A stretch of 8,629 nt of DNA from Sporomusa sp. Its GTDB lineage: Bacteria > Bacillota_C > Negativicutes > Sporomusales > Sporomusaceae. The notes beneath the pieces are model-generated. The model was not told the origin of the DNA and did not search any database. It saw nothing but the letters and a program-made list of their open reading frames with translations. Positions within the stretch are counted from its first letter, which is position 1, and each line of letters opens with the position of its first letter. The position numbers and the translations under genes are program-made. This document shows, piece by piece, positions 4,962 to 8,629 of this stretch. The stretch spans positions 1 to 8,629 of the forward strand of contig JAQSXM010000201.1 in the NCBI GenBank assembly GCA_029256645.1, read 5' to 3'.

Positions 4962-5423
4962 ATGAGTATTGAAAAATTATTAGATGACATGGAAACTATG
5001 CTGGTTGAGGCAGCGCGTGTCCCATTTACCAACAAACGGGTGGTTGAGGAAGATGATCTGGCTAGGTTTCTTGACGAGTTTCGAGAACGGCTGCCAAAAG
5101 AGCTTGATGAGGCTAAACGGGTTATTTCTGATCGACAGCGAATATTGGACGAAGCACAAAGAGAAGCACATAATATTGTTGAACAAGCTAAGCAATATGT
5201 GGTTAAACTAACAGATGAAAATGTAATTAATAAGCAAGCTCAGGAACAGGCAAATGAACTTGTTGCCCAGGCCCGCAAAACAGCGAAAGATTTGCAAATG
5301 GATGCTGTGGTATACGCTGACGAGGTATTTAAGCATGTTACGTCCCATTTGGAGAAAACATTGGATGTTGTTCGGCAGGGACACCGTGATTTGCAGCAAA
5401 ACAAGAGCAATCAGGGAAAATAA
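4962..5423 (+). CDS. coiled-coil protein, DivIVA-like / 'ATPase' annotated family
   Basis: This 153-residue protein is highly charged and almost entirely helical. An N-terminal block (about 1-30, MSIEKLLDDMETMLVEAARVPFT) precedes a long heptad-like region (about 34-115) rich in Glu, Lys, Gln and Ala. A second helical block (VYADEVFKHVTSHLEKTLDVV) and a polar tail follow. It has no Walker motifs, no membrane segment and no signal peptide. Homologues beside coaD in clostridia-type genomes are often labelled 'ATPase', from resemblance to the coiled-coil stator subunits of V-type ATPases, and it also recalls DivIVA/GpsB-like proteins. Catalysis is unlikely; a scaffold role is inference. GGGAGGGAG before the ATG is a strong ribosome site. 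It closes the rsmD-coaD operon and ends just before a terminator. Bacillus has no counterpart at this place. Confidence 0.75.
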   Translation: MSIEKLLDDMETMLVEAARVPFTNKRVVEEDDLARFLDEFRERLPKELDEAKRVISDRQRILDEAQREAHNIVEQAKQYVVKLTDENVINKQAQEQANELVAQARKTAKDLQMDAVVYADEVFKHVTSHLEKTLDVVRQGHRDLQQNKSNQGK

Positions 5424-5424
5424 A

Positions 5425-5449
5425 AAGGAGCTAAGCTCCTTATCTTTTT
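5425..5449. terminator. bidirectional terminator between the coaD operon and ylbJ
   Basis: AAGGAGC (5425-5431) and GCTCCTT (5435-5441) form a seven-bp stem with loop TAA. On the plus strand the tail is ATCTTTTT; on the minus strand it is TTTATTTT. It serves both convergent transcripts. The ylbJ stop codon (5440-5442 on the minus strand) lies within the stem and tail. Confidence 0.85.
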
Positions 5450-6676
5450 ACATAGCAATATATGCCTCTGGCTAAGTGAACAGCAATTGACAGTACTAGC
5501 ATGATGCTAAGTAATACCCCAATCTGATAACTGGTCTGTTCAATTCTGGTCAGCCATAATCCCCAGCTGTTGGTCTGGGCTATACTCATAGATACAGGGA
5601 TTACAAATAATTTAGTAATCGCTTGACCAGGCCCGAGCAGTTGTACGGTAATTATCGCGGCAAGTACGGCATGCAGCAGGCGACCTACCATATACGGTGT
5701 CATGCGGATACCTGATTCGATAACAATACTGGCTACTTGTCCGTGGACGGAAAGACCGCTCCAGGCAATAATTGCGCTGGCAACAGCAACCTTTTGGCCA
5801 AGCGGCGCCTCAGCCTGACTGGCGGCAAGGGTGCCGAGGTCGAGCTCGAAAAATCCACTTACCAGTGATGGAGCTAAGTTGGTACTGTAACCAATGAGGC
5901 TAAGAAGTGATGCAAATAGACCTGTCAGAATATCCGTAATACCAACAACTGTCATAATGCGAATAAAAACCGAGAATACAATGATAAAGCCGCCTATCAG
6001 CATAATGGTATTCATAGATGACTTAACCGCATCGCCGAGTAATTGTCCAGTTGAACGTTTATCCTCCTGCTTAGCGTTGTACAGGGCCCTAAAAGCACGA
6101 ATAATGATATTACCATTTGCCGCGGGAGCATCCTTGGTATAGTTATCACGATTTCGGCCATGGAACCTAAAGATAATTCCAACCAGGAAACTTGATAAGT
6201 AATGAGCTAAAGCAATCGTTGCTCCCAATTCGGGCATGCCAAACATGCCTACGGCTACCGCGCCGAACATAAATAGCGGATCAGCAGTATTCGTGAAAGA
6301 CAGGAGCCGTTCGGCCTCCACCGCTGTGCACAGTTGATTTTTGCGGAATTTACAGGTTATTACAGCGTCCATCGGGTAGCCGGATGCAAGCCCCATGGAC
6401 ATGGCAAAGGCGCCAACACCGGGCACATTAAATATAGGCCTCATTAGTGGTTCGAGCAAAACACCGATGAAGTGAACGACACCGATTCCCATAAATAAAA
6501 AAAGGCAGCAGGGCGGGAAAAACAACATTCCACCATAAATTTAATCCCATAATGGCTGAATCAAAAGCTTCTTTTGGATATGTTACCATAGCGACAGTTA
6601 TAAATACCGTACAAAAGGCCATACAATATGCCAGTAGCCGAGAACGATAACGCCTGCCACTGCTCCAAATCCGCAT
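5440..6676 (-). pseudogene. ylbJ: sporulation integral membrane protein YlbJ, split by a frameshift
   Basis: YlbJ is a multi-pass membrane protein of the nucleoside-recognition (Gate) type; in B. subtilis it is needed for normal spore cortex formation. The start at 6676 has a strong GGAGGAGGAG ribosome site and gives TM1 and WWNVVFPALLPFFI. That frame then departs to unrelated residues and stops at 6428. The rest continues in another frame from MGIGVVHFIGVLLEPLMRP through NVPGVGAFAMSMGLASGYP, EAERLLSFTN and FGAVAVGMFG to the stop at 5440, with the usual series of hydrophobic segments. The junction is at 6490-6503, beside seven consecutive A bases (6497-6503). From memory the family has about five more residues here (xxELL), so a deletion of about 14 bp, or one base in the homopolymer, would explain it. 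Real mutation or assembly error cannot be told apart. Confidence 0.8.
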
Positions 6677-6721
6677 ATATAAATCTCCTCCTCCAAGCCG
6701 TGCGGTTTGATAATATATATA

Positions 6722-6751
6722 TTGACAGGGCAGAGGTAATATAACTAAAAT
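6722..6751 (+). promoter_or_regulatory. promoter of the patatin-like gene
   Basis: A perfect TTGACA (6722-6727) and TAAAAT (6746-6751) are separated by 18 bp, about 40 bases before the GTG start. It lies in the 116-bp divergent interval between ylbJ and the patatin gene and fits a vegetative sigma-A-type promoter. Confidence 0.65.
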
Positions 6752-6792
6752 GCGGTTTCCGAATGTGACTAGTTTGTATTGGGGGGATAGCG

Positions 6793-7617
6793 GTGCGACC
6801 TAAAGTAGGTTTAGCCCTAGGTTCGGGAGGTTTGAGGGGAATCGCCCATATTGGGGTTCTCAAAGTGTTTGAAAAGCACAACATCCCTGTAGACTGTATT
6901 GCTGGCTGCAGCATTGGCAGTCTTATCGGGGCACTCTATGCTGTCGGGCTTGATGCAGAAACCATATTTAAATTGGCTAAGAATCTAAAAAAACGGCATT
7001 GGCTGGATTTTGTTATTCCTCAAATGGGGATTGTTTCGGGTGAACGGGCATTGGCCACTATTCGCCTGTTAACAAGGCAAAAGACATTTGAAGAACTTAC
7101 ACTGCCACTAGCTGTGGTGGCTACTGAATTAAACAGCGGGCAGGAAGTCGTTTTTACCCAAGGGGACGTGGCTAAAGCTGTTCGTGCCAGCATTTCCGTG
7201 CCTGGAGTTTTTATTCCTTTTGCCATCGACGAGAGGTTATTTGTTGATGGCGCTGTTCTAAATCCTACACCGATTGATACCGCCCGGAACATGGGCGCAG
7301 ACATAGTCGTCGCTGTTGATTTGGCTCATGCAGGCACGGTAGGCAATATTAACAATATGTTCGATGTTATTATTCAGTCAATTGATATTATGGAACGAGA
7401 ACTGTGCAAACACCGCCAGCAGCATTGTGACATCCTTATCCAACCTGATGTCGGCAGTATGTCGCCCAGTTCTTTTGACACAATGGATGAATGTGCTCTA
7501 GCAGGTGAGCTTGCTGCGGAAGCAGCCATACCTGAGATCAAAAAACTATTGACTAATCTGCAAAGTAGTGAGGCGAAGTCTGATAATCCTGACCGCCTGC
7601 TCTCTCTTGGCAGTTAG
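6793..7617 (+). CDS. patatin-like phospholipase / serine esterase (YlbK/RssA type)
   Basis: This is a 274-residue cytoplasmic patatin-family hydrolase expected to act on acyl esters, probably of phospholipids; the true substrate is unknown for this subgroup. The oxyanion-hole loop GSGGLRG is at 10-16. The nucleophile elbow GCSIG (38-42) carries Ser40. The dyad Asp152 is in FVDGAVLNPTP. The VRASISVPGVFIPF block (130-143) is typical. No signal peptide or membrane segment is visible. The GTG start is supported by GGGGGGAT a few bases upstream and by the family's usual N-terminus. It matches ylbK of Bacillus by position in the cluster. It is divergent from ylbJ. Its last 65 bases overlap the 3' end of tmcAL on the other strand, so the two transcripts must be antisense to each other there. 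Confidence 0.9.
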   Translation: MRPKVGLALGSGGLRGIAHIGVLKVFEKHNIPVDCIAGCSIGSLIGALYAVGLDAETIFKLAKNLKKRHWLDFVIPQMGIVSGERALATIRLLTRQKTFEELTLPLAVVATELNSGQEVVFTQGDVAKAVRASISVPGVFIPFAIDERLFVDGAVLNPTPIDTARNMGADIVVAVDLAHAGTVGNINNMFDVIIQSIDIMERELCKHRQQHCDILIQPDVGSMSPSSFDTMDECALAGELAAEAAIPEIKKLLTNLQSSEAKSDNPDRLLSLGS

Positions 7618-8629
7618 GGTATCCTAATACATACATGTTTGTTGCCGTAATATCACTTGCTAACATGTCTTGGAAAAGTACTAATTCATCATGCTGCTGT
7701 TGTTTGCTTGTAAGAAATTGGGATGTTTTTGTTATTACTGGTATTGTACTGTGTCTGTCAATCTCTCGTAATAACATTCGTCCGTTCTGATTAAATGCCA
7801 GTATGCGGGCATATAAGGGGCCCGACTGATCGAAGTGGGCTATCTTCGTTTTCGTTGTACCTAAGAGTGCGTGAATAATAATCCGCTGTAAGCGAGTTAG
7901 CGGATAACGCTTACTTTTAATAAGCGATAACAATTCATGAATTGTTGATGCTTTAAGGGCAGAATCACTTATTTTATTGTGGAGTCCTTCATTAACATCA
8001 GGCAATGCGGATAATTCATTTAGCCGCATACTCCTGAGTTTTGCCAAGATAATAGTACTGAAAGCATCAAAGGTTACAGGGGCACGGCCTGCCGTAATTA
8101 GTGCATTAATCTGTTCCGCGTTAGCTGGAGGGAGTGATTGCCAGGCCATGCTGGCGGGGGATAACCCGTTGTTTTTTATAATTGCTGATCTGATGGCAGT
8201 AGCACTGGCAATACTCGAAGTAATATAGCTGTCGTGGTAATTAGATGAACGACGCTGTATTGGCAAGGGAATTAGCTGTGGGGCGTAAGAAGAAATTGCC
8301 CGTAAATATTCAATTGCTAAAATGTTATTAGGAGAATGGATTATTCCCGGGTCAATGCCTAAACTTTCGGATAGCGTCGTAGCTAAGCTGGCGGCATATG
8401 TCTGGCCGGTCTTCATTTTGAGACGTAAGGTATTGCCGATATCGCTTCTGGATAACGCTGTTGCTGCAGATGTAAGCAGAGATAAATCTGCGGATTCGGC
8501 GCCAAAACAAATATGGCTCACTACTCCCAGGCGGCTGAGAAGCTGAATACCGCCGGTTGCGAAATATTGGGCGCTGCGCACAGTAAAGACTGTGGGAAGC
8601 TCGATTACTAAATCAACGCCGGCTTTAAC
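7553..8629 (-). CDS. tmcAL: tRNA(Met) cytidine acetate ligase TmcAL, 5' end outside the window
   Basis: TmcAL uses acetate and ATP to make N4-acetylcytidine at wobble C34 of elongator tRNA-Met. The visible 358 residues run from the window edge to the stop at 7553; the frame is open at 8629. Roughly 55 N-terminal residues with the nucleotidyltransferase HxGH motif are outside the window. Present are VKAGVDLVIELPTVFTVRSA, the CFGAES block, a SSIASATAIRSAI motif, and a C-terminus LGYPNCQERAGGQDYQTSPHYF that follows the family's usual 'GxDYxxxPxY' ending. A GTG at 8581 is internal, not the start. The position matches ylbM of B. subtilis. The 3' end overlaps the convergent patatin gene by 65 bp, with no terminator between them. 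Confidence 0.9.
   Translation of the reverse strand, partial: VKAGVDLVIELPTVFTVRSAQYFATGGIQLLSRLGVVSHICFGAESADLSLLTSAATALSRSDIGNTLRLKMKTGQTYAASLATTLSESLGIDPGIIHSPNNILAIEYLRAISSYAPQLIPLPIQRRSSNYHDSYITSSIASATAIRSAIIKNNGLSPASMAWQSLPPANAEQINALITAGRAPVTFDAFSTIILAKLRSMRLNELSALPDVNEGLHNKISDSALKASTIHELLSLIKSKRYPLTRLQRIIIHALLGTTKTKIAHFDQSGPLYARILAFNQNGRMLLREIDRHSTIPVITKTSQFLTSKQQQHDELVLFQDMLASDITATNMYVLGYPNCQERAGGQDYQTSPHYFAD

Noticed and set aside
5894..6142. Plus-strand ORF of 82 codons within ylbJ
   Set aside because: It is the reverse-strand shadow of a clear membrane protein and has no ribosome site or recognisable family.
6677..6792. A sigma-E-type promoter for ylbJ on the minus strand (TCACATTC near the patatin start)
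   Set aside because: No acceptable -10 element is found at the proper spacing, so a sporulation promoter cannot be supported from sequence.
6561..6914. Minus-strand ORF of 117 codons spanning the ylbJ/patatin interval
   Set aside because: It overlaps both real genes and their promoter and ribosome sites, and its product resembles no protein family.
8579..8581. GTG at 8581 as the tmcAL start
   Set aside because: The frame is open to the window edge, and the residues before it (VKAGVDLVIELPTVFT) are typical TmcAL sequence, so the gene continues outside.

Overview
This 8.6 kb window looks like the chromosome of a low-to-moderate GC, endospore-forming Firmicute. The protein style and gene set fit a Negativicutes/Sporomusa-type anaerobe best, but that placement is inference. 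The evidence is a rsmD-coaD-ylbJ-patatin-tmcAL block, which matches the ylbH-ylbI-ylbJ-ylbK-ylbM neighbourhood of Bacillus, together with a coiled-coil 'ATPase-like' protein that clostridia-type genomes carry next to coaD.

Left part (1-2720), accessory DNA. A promoter and a partly structured leader precede a Ser/Thr-rich protein with two EF-hand loops and a four-cysteine cluster (314-961), closed by a strong terminator. A 43-codon ORF follows, then what I read as the relic of a phage lysis cassette: an 18-codon mini-ORF containing a terminator-like hairpin, a holin gene broken by a nonsense codon and a frameshift, and an apparently complete GH25 lysozyme (1745-2311). The holin C-terminal half is in frame with the lysozyme. 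From 2312 to 2719 there are only hairpins and AT-rich DNA.

Middle (2720-3711). A tRNA-Pro(CGG) on the minus strand has its own near-consensus promoter. It is followed by a secreted peptidoglycan hydrolase (PG-binding domain plus NlpC/P60) that ends in a long perfect bidirectional terminator.

Right part (3776-8629), conserved housekeeping and sporulation block. rsmD, coaD and the coiled-coil gene form one operon on the plus strand, ending in a bidirectional terminator shared with the convergent ylbJ. ylbJ (spore cortex/sporulation membrane protein) is split by a frameshift near 6490-6503. A divergent patatin-like gene runs rightward from a good sigma-A-type promoter, and its 3' end overlaps the convergent tmcAL by 65 bp. 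tmcAL runs off the right edge without its N-terminus.

I found no CRISPR array, transposase, integrase or complete mobile element. The most unusual items are the decayed holin fused in frame to a lysozyme, the split ylbJ, the EF-hand/cysteine-cluster protein with its long leader, and the antisense overlap of the patatin and tmcAL genes. I do not see a complete novel system.
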